Positions 15,902-25,268 are shown, counted from the first letter of the stretch. The stretch: DNA of 64,000 nt from Arcobacter sp. EP1 (GCA_001655195.1 LPNY01000158.1:1-64000), one strand, 5' to 3'. Program-made: numbers and translations. Notes: generated by a model not told the origin, from the letters alone.

Positions 15902-18849
15902 TGAGTTTTTGTTGCCTTAAATACACCATAAGCTCTGTGAGCACTATCATTTAATGTTTCAAAGTTTCCACCAACACTTTTCAAGCTTCCATCTCCATAA
16001 AAATTACCATTGAAGCTCCCAGACTGGCCTGTTCCACTCATTGTACCAGAAAAACCTGAATTAGATACTGAAGTTGAAGTCATATCCAAATTCCAAGTAC
16101 TACTTGTAGATGCGAACTTCATATACGATTTATTAGCACCAGTCGTTACTAAATTATTAACACCACCACCTAAATCAAAGTTCATAAAAACTTTATTCGT
16201 AGTATCATCCATATTAATATTCTCAATGGCTGTAACATCTGATCCACTAACAATTTTCACAAAACCAATAACTTTTCCATTAAAATGATATTCCGTAGCA
16301 TTTGTAGCATTTAATAGAGCATCAATGGTACTAGAAGAGGTCTCAATACCAGCTACCCATGTTGATAAGGGGTTGATATGGTAATCATTATTCCCATCAA
16401 CATCTGCACTCCAATACCCCCATGAACTATCATCATCACTCATCATAGGATTATCATTAGAATCAAACATCACAAAATTATTACTTGAATCATACCCACC
16501 ATCAGGAACTGCAATAAGATAACTCTGCGTTGCATCTGTTAACAATTTCTTTACTCCACCAACTTTATAAAAACTATTTGAACTAACTGTTCCTAAAGCT
16601 CCAAATATATCTTCACTTACATAATATGCACTAGATGCAGCTAATGTTCCTGCAAATTCTAAAGCTGCATAATCAGTCGGATTTGTTCCATCTTGATTAA
16701 TTTTTCCAGAACTAATCTCACCTGTTGCTTTATTGATATCAAAACTAATAATATCATCTGCACCACTTTGAGCATTAAATCCTATAGGTACAGCACTGTC
16801 ACTAACAGCTAAATAAGAGACAAGTCCAACTAAAGATGATGTTCCACTATTTGTTACACTATATGTTTTATCCGTTTGTAGAAATGAAGCATTTAACATC
16901 TCTTCTTTTTCACTTATTGTTCCAGAAGAACTGTATTGATATTTTGTTGAATCCATACTAGCAATAAGTCCTTGTCCCTCTGTTCCTTTTAACTCAATAA
17001 CACCATTAGAAGTTGTTGTAAAGTAATTATCATAGGTATCTAACGCTGTTGAACTTGCAGAGTATGTATATTCATTATCATAAAAGGTCATTGTTGTGCT
17101 TGTACCTGCAATAAAAGATTCAGCTCCTTTTTCAAAAACATCTTTATTTACATGTGTCAAGGAATTAAGTCCGTGATTGTAATACTGATAACCTACATCA
17201 GTAGAAAACTTAGAAGTATTTTTGAGTTTTCCCGTACTATCTTTGTCGATATTCAAGGTTTTATAGGTTTTATACATATAAACTTTAGAACTATTCATAT
17301 TTGAACTTACTAAATCCGTACCTACCACAAACATTTCATTTAGTCCACTTACAGAGGTATCTGAACTATCACTGTATGCAACAAAAAACTCACCTGTATT
17401 ATCAGCTTGAACTTTAAAGGTCGATGTTTTTGTAGTTCCATCATCTAATGTATAGTTTTGTGTAAATGTACCAATTTCAGAACTTCCAGTATACGCACCA
17501 ACAGCAGGCGTTGTAAATGCAGTGCTAGATGGAACACTTCCATTTATAACAAAATTTTCACTATCAAGAGTATCTTCAATCGTATCATTATATGTTAGGG
17601 TATCGTCTGATTTTGTAGCTTCAAAAGTTGTATCTTCATGTAAAAAGTTATCTGTATCTGAATCTGCTTCATAATAAACTCCTAAAAATTTACCAGATTG
17701 GGTATTTGTGTGTGTAGACGTTATAGTAGATTCTCCAACTTCTCCAGAACTACTAGCTGATGTTACATAAACTTTAAAGTCATCATCCGCTCTTAAATCA
17801 CTTCCTGCAACAGATACACTCCATGCTCCACTTGAACCGACAGTTGTACTGTAAGTTGTACCATTTACTTTAAAGGTAACCGTGTCCCCTGAAACAATAT
17901 CTCCACCACTTGCTGTTCCAGATACAGTCACATTTGATTGACCTTCGCTCACAGATACCACATCATCTGAAGTTATTGAGTTAACAGTAACTGTTCCTGA
18001 TTCAAAAGGTTCACTCTCATTAGTAGTATTATCTATATCAGGTATTGCATTTGAAATAGGAGGGGAAGAAGCAGTTGGGTTATTTGAACTATTTTTCTTT
18101 GCTACTTTTTGCTTTTTGTTATTTTTAGAAGTTTTTTGTTTTTTACTATTTTTTTTAGCTGTTTTTTCTTTTTTTTGTTTCTTTTTTGCAACTTTCTTTT
18201 TATCTTTTTTATTCTTTTTTGCTGACTCTTTTTTCTTCTCTTTTGATTTAGTTTCTTCTTTTTCTTCTTCTGGTTCTAAGCTATTTTCAAGCTCCTTAAT
18301 ATCATTGTTAGAAATATTTTTAGGTTGAGATGGAGATTTATTTAATTGGGTTCTGGTTAACTGATTTGCATTAACATTAACACTTTGTCCTGCTGATGTT
18401 ACTGTAATAGCACCTTGTGTACAGGCAATAATTTTTTGGTTACCAAGAACAATTGTTCCTCGAATACCAATGGCAGCACTTTTTGTTTGTAGTTTGAATT
18501 TTTCTTTATTAATTTTTCCAATATTACCAGTAATGGTTTTAAAAGCACCCTTAAAAAAGTTAAAGTTTGTCTTTGATGCTTTAGGTTGATTAACATCGTA
18601 AAGATATTCTTGGATATTTAAAGCAGAATTTTTACCTAAAGTAACAATTGTATTATCTTTAAAAATCAGCTGAACTTTTGCATTGGATTTTGTAGAAATT
18701 ATATCTTTTTCTTCAAGGTTGAGCCCTAAAGTGACAGTAAGTTTTTCATTAGCTCGCTCTATAGTGGCATCACCTACAACAGCAGATACTTTACCAATAC
18801 TTGCAAATACAGATGAAATGAAAAGCAATAAAAATATTAATACTCTCAA
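15898..18849 (-). CDS. Secreted FecR/Ig-like protein with TbpB-like C-terminus (probable exporter cargo)
   Basis: 983 aa. The signal peptide (1-16, cleaved after VFA) has no lipobox Cys. Residues 18-160 form a FecR-type domain with the hallmark AAIGIRGT (125-132). Residues about 185-255 are an extreme Glu/Lys then Lys-rich linker. Residues about 285-385 are a bacterial Ig-like module (VTVSGTASGG, VTFKVNGTTYST, GAWSVSVAGSDL). The long Ser/Thr/Asp-rich body (about 390-930) is predicted beta. The C-terminus reads SGSFNGNFYGDG, then VGGNFETL and GVFKATKTQ. This is the glycine/aromatic pattern of the TbpB-type 8-strand barrel that directs Slam-dependent export. The gene leads a two-gene operon with the exporter. 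The cargo role is inference. Confidence 0.8.
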   Translation of the reverse strand: MRVLIFLLLFISSVFASIGKVSAVVGDATIERANEKLTVTLGLNLEEKDIISTKSNAKVQLIFKDNTIVTLGKNSALNIQEYLYDVNQPKASKTNFNFFKGAFKTITGNIGKINKEKFKLQTKSAAIGIRGTIVLGNQKIIACTQGAITVTSAGQSVNVNANQLTRTQLNKSPSQPKNISNNDIKELENSLEPEEEKEETKSKEKKKESAKKNKKDKKKVAKKKQKKEKTAKKNSKKQKTSKNNKKQKVAKKNSSNNPTASSPPISNAIPDIDNTTNESEPFESGTVTVNSITSDDVVSVSEGQSNVTVSGTASGGDIVSGDTVTFKVNGTTYSTTVGSSGAWSVSVAGSDLRADDDFKVYVTSASSSGEVGESTITSTHTNTQSGKFLGVYYEADSDTDNFLHEDTTFEATKSDDTLTYNDTIEDTLDSENFVINGSVPSSTAFTTPAVGAYTGSSEIGTFTQNYTLDDGTTKTSTFKVQADNTGEFFVAYSDSSDTSVSGLNEMFVVGTDLVSSNMNSSKVYMYKTYKTLNIDKDSTGKLKNTSKFSTDVGYQYYNHGLNSLTHVNKDVFEKGAESFIAGTSTTMTFYDNEYTYSASSTALDTYDNYFTTTSNGVIELKGTEGQGLIASMDSTKYQYSSSGTISEKEEMLNASFLQTDKTYSVTNSGTSSLVGLVSYLAVSDSAVPIGFNAQSGADDIISFDINKATGEISSGKINQDGTNPTDYAALEFAGTLAASSAYYVSEDIFGALGTVSSNSFYKVGGVKKLLTDATQSYLIAVPDGGYDSSNNFVMFDSNDNPMMSDDDSSWGYWSADVDGNNDYHINPLSTWVAGIETSSSTIDALLNATNATEYHFNGKVIGFVKIVSGSDVTAIENINMDDTTNKVFMNFDLGGGVNNLVTTGANKSYMKFASTSSTWNLDMTSTSVSNSGFSGTMSGTGQSGSFNGNFYGDGSLKSVGGNFETLNDSAHRAYGVFKATKTQ

Positions 18850-19075
18850 AATAAATCCTTATGTCCCTAATTATAGCATAAATAAATTAATAATAATAAA
18901 AAAATAACTTAATTATTGAAACTAATAAAACAATTAAATATCGTATCAGTTCATAAAAATTTTGATTTGAATAAAGTCAGAATATCTAGAATTAACATAT
19001 CATTTTAAAAATAGAATAGACTAAGAGATGTTTTGGTACTATTGCAAAAATAAAATAGAATGGAATATTGATTTT

Positions 19076-21034
19076 ATGGCACTTATAGACTTACAAAACA
19101 TTTCAAAACAATACGATATAAAAGTTATTTTAAAAGATGTAAACTTCACCCTAACCCAAGGTCAACGAATCGCAGTTATTGGTCAAAATGGACAGGGAAA
19201 ATCAACACTACTTAAAGTTATTACAGGTGAAGCAGAGCCTGATAACGGCGAGATTTCTATTGATAAATCAATTAAAATTGAGATGCTTGCTCAACAGCCA
19301 AAATTTAAAGCAAACCTCTCTGTTCGTGAGGCAATTGAAGACCAACTAACTGAATTAAAAGCGACAAAACAAGAGTACGAAGCTATTACAGAAAAACTAG
19401 CAACTGACTATGAAAACAGTGAACTCATTAATAGACAAAGTCAACTAGCAACCTATTTAGATTTTCACAATGCTTGGGATTTAGATAATATGATTGAGAG
19501 GGTACTAAAAGAGTTCCGCTTAAAAGAGTATGAAACTAAAGATGTAAATTTACTCAGTGGTGGAGAACAGCGTCGTGTTAGTTTAGCAGGACTTTTACTT
19601 AAAAAACCTGATGTTTTACTTTTAGATGAGCCAACAAACCACCTTGATGTATATATGGTAGAATTTTTAGAGACCTTACTCAAAAAGAATAACTTTACCC
19701 TTCTATTTATCTCACACGATCGATATTTTATTGATAATCTTGCTACTTCAGTTGTTGAAATTGAAGGAGGAAACCTTAAAAAATTTAATGGTGGATACTC
19801 TTCATATTTAGAACAAAAACAACAGATTTTAGAAAACATGCAAAAAGATCATCAAAACATGATACGGCTTTTTAAACGAGAAGCCCATTGGATGCAACGT
19901 GGAGTTACCGCAAGACGAAAAAGAAATGAACGAAGAAAATCAGAATATTTAGAGTTAAAACAAAAAGTAAAATCAAACCCTGGACACATCAAAAAAATGT
20001 CACTGGATTTACAACGAGAACAAAAATCCTTTAATACAGAAGATACTCGCACACAAAACAAAAAGAAAATGCTCTTTGAACTTGATGATATTTCCATTAG
20101 TTTAGGGGATAAACTTCTTATTAAAGATTTTACTGCACGAATCTTACAAAAAGACACGATTGCAATTGTTGGCCCTAATGGAACAGGAAAATCAACTATG
20201 CTTAAAATCTTTATGGAGAAACTCAAAGTTGATTCAGGGAAATTTAAAAAGGGTGAATTCAAAGTAGGATACTTTGACCAACAAAGAGAGATGTTAAGTG
20301 ATGATTCAACAATCATGGATATCTTTTGTCCTATGGGTGGAGATAGTGTAGAGCTACAAGATGGACGAACACAGCATGTTTATGGATATCTTAAAAACTT
20401 TCTGTTTCCAAGAGAGTATTTAAATAAAAAAGTTGGGGTATTAAGTGGAGGAGAGAAAAATAGAATTGCATTAGCCTATCTATTCACACAAAAAATTGAT
20501 TGTTTAGTTCTTGATGAGCCGACCAATGATTTAGATATTCCTACAATCAATATCTTAGAAGAGTATTTACAAAACTTCCAAGGTGCCTTGATTTTTGTAA
20601 GTCATGACCGATACTTTGTGGATAAAATTGCCAAAAAACTTTTTGTTTTTAAAGGCTCAAACGGTGAAGTTATGGAAAGTTTCCAACCCTACACTGAATA
20701 CCTAGAAATCGATAAAGAGTTAAGAGAACTGAGCCTTCTTGAAAAAGAAGCATCAACTAAAGATATAACCGAAGAAAAAATAGTACAACCTATAAAAAAA
20801 CAGACTAAACTATCCTATAAAGACCAAAGAGACTACGATAATTTACCACAAGAGATTGAAGAGATTGAAGCAAAAATTGAAGTTATCAACAACTGCCTAG
20901 CAGATCCTACTTGTTACGAACAAAAAGGAATTGTTGCAGTCTCAAAAGAGTTAGAAGAACAAGAAACAATTTATGAACAAAAAGTTGAGCGCTTTTTAGA
21001 ACTTGAAGAAATGGTTGAAAGTTTCTCTTCATAA
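19076..21034 (+). CDS. ABC-F ATPase (Uup-like)
   Basis: Two tandem ABC ATPase domains without membrane helices: Walker A GQNGQGKST and GPNGTGKST, signatures LLSGGEQRR and VLSGGEKNR, Walker B LLLDEPTNHLD and LVLDEPTNDLD. A basic inter-domain linker (HWMQRGVTARRKRNERRK) and a C-terminal coiled coil (about 590-650) are like Uup. ABC-F proteins act on ribosomes or, for Uup, on branched DNA. I start at ATG 19076 (652 aa, MALIDLQNISKQYD) because the family begins here; the in-frame ATG at 19028 adds 16 residues unlike the family. It is the first gene of a likely run with yqeY and a diguanylate cyclase. Confidence 0.93.
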   Translation: MALIDLQNISKQYDIKVILKDVNFTLTQGQRIAVIGQNGQGKSTLLKVITGEAEPDNGEISIDKSIKIEMLAQQPKFKANLSVREAIEDQLTELKATKQEYEAITEKLATDYENSELINRQSQLATYLDFHNAWDLDNMIERVLKEFRLKEYETKDVNLLSGGEQRRVSLAGLLLKKPDVLLLDEPTNHLDVYMVEFLETLLKKNNFTLLFISHDRYFIDNLATSVVEIEGGNLKKFNGGYSSYLEQKQQILENMQKDHQNMIRLFKREAHWMQRGVTARRKRNERRKSEYLELKQKVKSNPGHIKKMSLDLQREQKSFNTEDTRTQNKKKMLFELDDISISLGDKLLIKDFTARILQKDTIAIVGPNGTGKSTMLKIFMEKLKVDSGKFKKGEFKVGYFDQQREMLSDDSTIMDIFCPMGGDSVELQDGRTQHVYGYLKNFLFPREYLNKKVGVLSGGEKNRIALAYLFTQKIDCLVLDEPTNDLDIPTINILEEYLQNFQGALIFVSHDRYFVDKIAKKLFVFKGSNGEVMESFQPYTEYLEIDKELRELSLLEKEASTKDITEEKIVQPIKKQTKLSYKDQRDYDNLPQEIEEIEAKIEVINNCLADPTCYEQKGIVAVSKELEEQETIYEQKVERFLELEEMVESFSS

Positions 21035-21061
21035 AAGTTTCATTTTTAATTTCCTTTTAGT

Positions 21062-21067
21062 TATAAT
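21062..21067 (+). promoter_or_regulatory. -10 box upstream of yqeY
   Basis: TATAAT about 35 nt before the yqeY ATG at 21103, in the 68-nt gap after the ABC-F gene. CAAGGA provides the ribosome site. This suggests a separate promoter within the run. Confidence 0.4.
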
Positions 21068-21102
21068 CTAGCACTAAATAATTTTTTATACAAGGAAAAT
21101 AG

Positions 21103-21546
21103 ATGGGTTTAAAAGAGCAATTAAAAGCTGATTTAAAAGATGCTATGCGAGCAAAAGAGCTTGTACGTAGAGACTCTATTCGAGCAATAAACACAATGAT
21201 TAAACAAATTGAAGTCGATGAGCGAAAAGAATTAACAGATGATGATATTTTAAAACTCATTCAAAAAGGTATCAAACAAAGAGTAGAAGCGGCAACGCAA
21301 TACAAAGAGGCTTCAAGAGAAGATTTAGAAGCAAAAGAATTAGAACAAGTTGAAGTTTTTAAAGCCTATTTACCTGCACAATTAAGTGACGAAGAATTAG
21401 AGTCAGGAATGAAAGAAATCGTTGAACAAGTTGGTGCAACATCTATGAAAGACATGGGTAAAGTTATGGGAACTGCAACAAAGAAGTTTGCAGGAGTTGC
21501 AGACGGTAAACGTATTAATGAAATGGTTAAAAAACTACTAGGATAA
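21103..21546 (+). CDS. yqeY: GatB/YqeY domain protein
   Basis: 147 aa, all helical and highly charged, matching the YqeY family in length and in the segments RRDSIRAINTMIKQIEVDERKE, YLPAQLSDEEL and MGKVMGTATKKFAG. YqeY resembles the tRNA-binding tail of GatB and is thought to bind tRNA; its precise job is unknown. An 11-nt gap separates it from the downstream diguanylate cyclase start (the A of ATG is at 21554), so they are probably co-transcribed. Confidence 0.9.
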   Translation: MGLKEQLKADLKDAMRAKELVRRDSIRAINTMIKQIEVDERKELTDDDILKLIQKGIKQRVEAATQYKEASREDLEAKELEQVEVFKAYLPAQLSDEELESGMKEIVEQVGATSMKDMGKVMGTATKKFAGVADGKRINEMVKKLLG

Positions 21547-21553
21547 TTACATC

Positions 21554-22810
21554 ATGGATAAAATGAACATTGTTGTCAAAGAGACATTAACAAACCTAAA
21601 ACAGAAAAATGTTCCAGCAGCACCAAATGCTTACCATAAAGAATTTTGTAAAATTGCAAAAAAATATGATTTTGCAGTTGAAGAGTGTCAACAATTTAAA
21701 AAGCTCATTGCACAATTAAGCAAAGAAGAACAAAAAGAGATTAAAGAGAAAAAAGTAACAACCATGGAAGATATGGTTCCTATTTTACTTAATCGGGTTG
21801 CAAAGAAAAATGTTAAAACATTAGCGGGGCTTTTAAAAGACTCTATTACCCCATCAATTAATGTAACAATTGATGATAAACTTGCGAAATTCTCTATTAA
21901 AATTGATAACTCACCTGAATTAATCTTTGAAGAAGATATTCAAAAAGAGATGCAAAACTTTATTAATAAACGTTTTGAAGCAGATAGAAAAGTTGTTAAA
22001 CAAAAAACTGCTGATATCGCACGTCTTGTTACACTAATGGGTCAATACCTCAATGATGCCATCTCAAGTAGTAGTGAAGGAACAGCAAATGTTACCTCTA
22101 TTAAAGATGAGTTAAGTTCAATTGAAATTGATGCAGAAGGTATCCAAGAGTTAACAAGTTTACAAAACAAATTAATCTCAGCAGCCGTTTCAATTGAGAG
22201 TGAAATGAATGAGGTAGGTAAAAAGTTAAGTTCAGGGAAATCCCATGTTGAGCAATTAGAGAGTAAAATCAACTCGTTAGAAGAACAACTTGATAGTGCT
22301 AAAAAAGAGAGTAAAACCGACCATTTAACAGGTCTTTTAACCCGCCGTGCTTATGATACGGAAGCTGAAAGAATTGAAAAAGGATTCTTTAGAAACAATG
22401 CACACTATGCGTTAGTTTTCTTTGATATAGACCACTTTAAAAAGGTTAATGATAACTTTGGACACGAAGCTGGTGATATTATTCTTTCTACTTTTGCCAA
22501 AATTCTCAAAAGCCAAACGCGAGATGTAGACGTTTTAGGACGATATGGAGGAGAAGAGTTTGTTGCTCTGATTCAATATACAAATGTTGAAGATGTTCTT
22601 AACTATGTGAGAAGAATCAAGCAGATTATTTCTGAAAATGATTTCATTTATAAAAATGATAAAATTCACCTCACTTTCTCTGCAGGATTAACATTACGAG
22701 CAGATTATGGAAGCTATCAAAGTGCTATTCAAAAAGCAGATGTACTGCTTTATGAAGCAAAAAATGGTGGTAGAGACCAAATACGATTAGAAGATGGAAC
22801 TATTCTTTAG
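21554..22810 (+). CDS. Diguanylate cyclase (GGDEF) with helical N-terminus
   Basis: 418 aa, soluble. Residues 1-210 are a helical domain I cannot name; a coiled coil covers about 215-260. The GGDEF domain follows from about 265 (DHLTGLLTRRAYD, FFDIDHFKKVNDNFGHEAGD). The active site is GGEEF (about 331-335), and an intact inhibitory RxxD motif (RDVD) lies 5 residues ahead, so the enzyme should make cyclic-di-GMP and be product-inhibited. The start is ATG 21554, with an alternative ATG three codons on. An HD-GYP protein that could degrade the product is encoded at 9.3 kb. Confidence 0.93.
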   Translation: MDKMNIVVKETLTNLKQKNVPAAPNAYHKEFCKIAKKYDFAVEECQQFKKLIAQLSKEEQKEIKEKKVTTMEDMVPILLNRVAKKNVKTLAGLLKDSITPSINVTIDDKLAKFSIKIDNSPELIFEEDIQKEMQNFINKRFEADRKVVKQKTADIARLVTLMGQYLNDAISSSSEGTANVTSIKDELSSIEIDAEGIQELTSLQNKLISAAVSIESEMNEVGKKLSSGKSHVEQLESKINSLEEQLDSAKKESKTDHLTGLLTRRAYDTEAERIEKGFFRNNAHYALVFFDIDHFKKVNDNFGHEAGDIILSTFAKILKSQTRDVDVLGRYGGEEFVALIQYTNVEDVLNYVRRIKQIISENDFIYKNDKIHLTFSAGLTLRADYGSYQSAIQKADVLLYEAKNGGRDQIRLEDGTIL

Positions 22811-22863
22811 TTCTACTCTTCATCCCACTATTTTCAACAATTCCAACAAAGTAGGGTTTTATC

Positions 22864-24012
22864 ATAATCAATAAAAAAGAACTCTTTATACTTATTTATA
22901 CTATCACTATTTTATTATCAGTGATGTATGCAACCCAACCTTTACAACCACTTTTATCCCGTGAATTTAATGTTAGTATTGTTCATGCTTCTTTTTTTAC
23001 AGCAGTTATTATGATGTTCTTAGCCATTGCACCTATTATGTATGGGTATTTACTGGAACATGTTAATGCTAAACGAGTACTCATCATTGCATCTATTATT
23101 CTTTTTATCACCAATATCATACTTAGTTTTTCCACAACTTACTCACTGTTTTTAATTGCACGTATCATAGAAGCATCTGTTATTCCTGCAATTTTAACAG
23201 CCTGCATGTCAATTTTAGCAAGTGATAAAATTAACATCAAAAAGAATATGTCTATTTATGTTGCTGCAACTGTTTTTGGTGGATTAGTAGGTCGTGTACT
23301 CTCAGGCTTTATTGCCACTGAATTTGGTTGGCGTATGGTATTTGTTTCATTGAGTTTTGCCCTACTTCTTGGTCTTTATCTTATAAAACAGCTCTCATTT
23401 GACACTCAGGCAAAGATGAATAAACCCAAACTCTTTGATATCATTACAATATTAAAAGATAGACGTTTTGCAGTTGTTTATACCCTGATGTTTACAGTGT
23501 TTTTTGTTTTTGCAGGTATCTTAAATGTATTGCCCTTTAGAATTAAAGAACAGATTCCGGATATTACAGAAACACAAATTGGACTTCTCTATTTAGGTTA
23601 TGGTGTTGGAATTATTGTCTCTCTTTTCATTCACAAAATTGTTGCACTTTTTAAAAAAGAGCTCCGTGCTATTATCTTTGGAATTATCACACTGATTATT
23701 TCCATCTTTTTATTTCTAAGTAAAACACCATTGGTTATTTTTGCAGTTGTTTTTTTATTGTGTTTAGGAATGTTTATTGTGCATACTGTATCCACGCGAA
23801 TTGCAAACTCACTGCAAGAGTCTCAAAAAGCGCTCACTTCGGGTATGTACCTAACATTTTATTATTTAGGTGGAGCAGTTGGTTCAATACTACCTGCTAT
23901 GGTTTATGCAACCTTTGGTTGGGGTGTTACTATAGGAGTGTTTGTATTAGCACTTTGTATTATTTTAGGGGTTGTATTTTTTAATCGTAAACTTTTTAAA
24001 GCCTACAACTAA
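22864..24012 (+). CDS. MFS transporter, apparent ATA start
   Basis: Twelve-helix major facilitator (about 382 aa), of the multidrug/sugar-efflux-like type, with a helix 1 ending VMYATQPLQPLLSREF. The first ATG/GTG (22921/22924) would delete nearly all of helix 1. The frame stays open 20 codons upstream and reads INKKELFILIYTITILLS, clearly the missing helix, but has no ATG, GTG or TTG before a TAG at 22852. AGGG at 22853-22856 sits 7 nt before ATA 22864, so ATA is the likeliest start; a mutated ATG is the alternative. The substrate is unknown. It ends 4 nt into the convergent small gene. Confidence 0.8.
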   Translation: MINKKELFILIYTITILLSVMYATQPLQPLLSREFNVSIVHASFFTAVIMMFLAIAPIMYGYLLEHVNAKRVLIIASIILFITNIILSFSTTYSLFLIARIIEASVIPAILTACMSILASDKINIKKNMSIYVAATVFGGLVGRVLSGFIATEFGWRMVFVSLSFALLLGLYLIKQLSFDTQAKMNKPKLFDIITILKDRRFAVVYTLMFTVFFVFAGILNVLPFRIKEQIPDITETQIGLLYLGYGVGIIVSLFIHKIVALFKKELRAIIFGIITLIISIFLFLSKTPLVIFAVVFLLCLGMFIVHTVSTRIANSLQESQKALTSGMYLTFYYLGGAVGSILPAMVYATFGWGVTIGVFVLALCIILGVVFFNRKLFKAYN

Positions 24013-24233
24013 TATGATTTGTTAGTTAGAAAAAGCGATTTTGAGTAATAAAGTACGTCCTCATCAGCAATAAGAACTTCTTCTCGCATACCCTCTTGTA
24101 AATACCGTGGGTTAATATCCAGCTTAAAGGCATCTTTATAATTACTATTTTCCTGTTTAGTATTTGTTGCAACACGAAAGTCATTACGGTTGACATTAAC
24201 GGAAGGGGAAGATAAATTATCTGATATCTGCAT
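24009..24233 (-). CDS. Small hypothetical protein (74 aa)
   Basis: Not a known family to me. A strong ribosome site (TTAGGAGTATAAATG) precedes the ATG at 24233, which supports a real gene. The protein is hydrophilic and Asn/Ser-rich at the N-terminus (MQISDNLSSPSVNVN), with a PRYLQEGMREEVL segment in the middle and no signal peptide. The PRY segment loosely recalls PRYVKEKTQKEI in the protein at 50391. It converges with the MFS gene, overlapping by 4 nt. Confidence 0.65.
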   Translation of the reverse strand: MQISDNLSSPSVNVNRNDFRVATNTKQENSNYKDAFKLDINPRYLQEGMREEVLIADEDVLYYSKSLFLTNKSY

Positions 24234-24371
24234 TTATACTCCTAATTTTTCTTCCGTATTATATTCAATTTTTCATAAATGCTTTATTGATTAAAGTAAA
24301 ATTCTTTCCAACTTAAACCCACACTTTATATATTCATGATATTATTTTACTTTCAAATTTAAAGGATACCC

Positions 24372-25220
24372 ATGAAACGCTTTTTAACGCCACTCCTTTT
24401 TTTAGGAGCAATCACTTTATGTCAAGCAACTTCTCTAGAAGATTTAGCTTTTAATCTTAACAAAAAAATCAAAGAGAACGCCCCAGTAAAGGAGCTGAAT
24501 ACTCTTATCAAACAAGGTGCACCTTTAAACGAAGGTTCAATTTTTCCACCTCTTTATATTGCATCAGGTCACAATAACTTGCCTGCAGTTAAATTGCTTT
24601 TAGATAATGGGGCAAAAGTTGACTATAGTACAAACTTTACAGGAACAGCTCTGAATGTAGCTGCCCATAAAGGTCATATTGATATTATAAAACTACTGTT
24701 AAGTGTCGGTGCGGATCCTTGTATTAAAAACTCATTAAAACATACTTCTCTTAGTTTAGCACAAGCCTCAAAACATACTCAAGCTTACAAAATAATGGCG
24801 GCTTCAAAAAAAGGAAAAATCTGTTTAGATAAGATTAAACGAGAAAAAGAATTAGCCTCATTAGTTGAAAAAAACAGTACAAAAGATTTTGATAAAAGCT
24901 ACAAAGCAGCAAAACAAAAAGCGATACGAGAGAACAAATATCTTGTTATCTATTTTTCTGCCCAATGGTGCCCACCATGTAAAATACTCAAAAAAGAGCT
25001 TTGGAACAATAGTGAATACATGAAGTTTTTTAATAAAAAAGCCGTCCTTTTTACCGTTGATTTAACAGATTCCCAAGATAATGCACTCGTAGTAGGAAAT
25101 GAATACAATGTTAAAATAAAATCAATACCAACAATTTTAGTTATCAACAATGAAGATAAAGTAATTTTTGAGAAAAAAGGCTTAATAAAAGGGCATAAAC
25201 TCTTACAAGAGTTAAAATAG
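24372..25220 (+). CDS. Periplasmic ankyrin-repeat / thioredoxin fusion
   Basis: 282 aa. The signal peptide (about 1-19) ends after CQA. Residues about 25-150 carry ankyrin repeats (PPLYIASGHNNLPAVKLLLDNGAKVD; ALNVAAHKGHIDIIKLLLSVGADP). Residues about 165-282 are a thioredoxin-fold domain with WCPPC (Cys200/Cys203) and SIPTILVIN, the cis-Pro region. The thioredoxin part resembles the DsbD-gamma/TlpA-like thiol reductases. The ankyrin part probably binds a periplasmic client. A strong terminator follows. The two-domain fusion is unusual, but both halves are clear. Confidence 0.9.
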   Translation: MKRFLTPLLFLGAITLCQATSLEDLAFNLNKKIKENAPVKELNTLIKQGAPLNEGSIFPPLYIASGHNNLPAVKLLLDNGAKVDYSTNFTGTALNVAAHKGHIDIIKLLLSVGADPCIKNSLKHTSLSLAQASKHTQAYKIMAASKKGKICLDKIKREKELASLVEKNSTKDFDKSYKAAKQKAIRENKYLVIYFSAQWCPPCKILKKELWNNSEYMKFFNKKAVLFTVDLTDSQDNALVVGNEYNVKIKSIPTILVINNEDKVIFEKKGLIKGHKLLQELK

Positions 25221-25230
25221 AGTATGCTTT

Positions 25231-25258
25231 ACAGATAGGTTAAAAACCTATCTGTTTT
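25231..25258. terminator. Bidirectional terminator
   Basis: ACAGATAGGTT-AAA-AACCTATCTGT, an 11-bp perfect stem followed by TTTT on the plus strand and by A/T-rich sequence on the minus strand. It separates the convergent ankyrin-thioredoxin gene and the sulfide dehydrogenase gene. Confidence 0.85.
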
Positions 25259-25268
25259 AGCGTTAAGA

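Noticed and set aside
18116-18328. Phe/Ser-rich plus-strand frame opposite the secreted FecR protein
   Set aside because: It is the mirror of the AAA/AAG-rich Lys linker on the coding strand; no ribosome site and no family.
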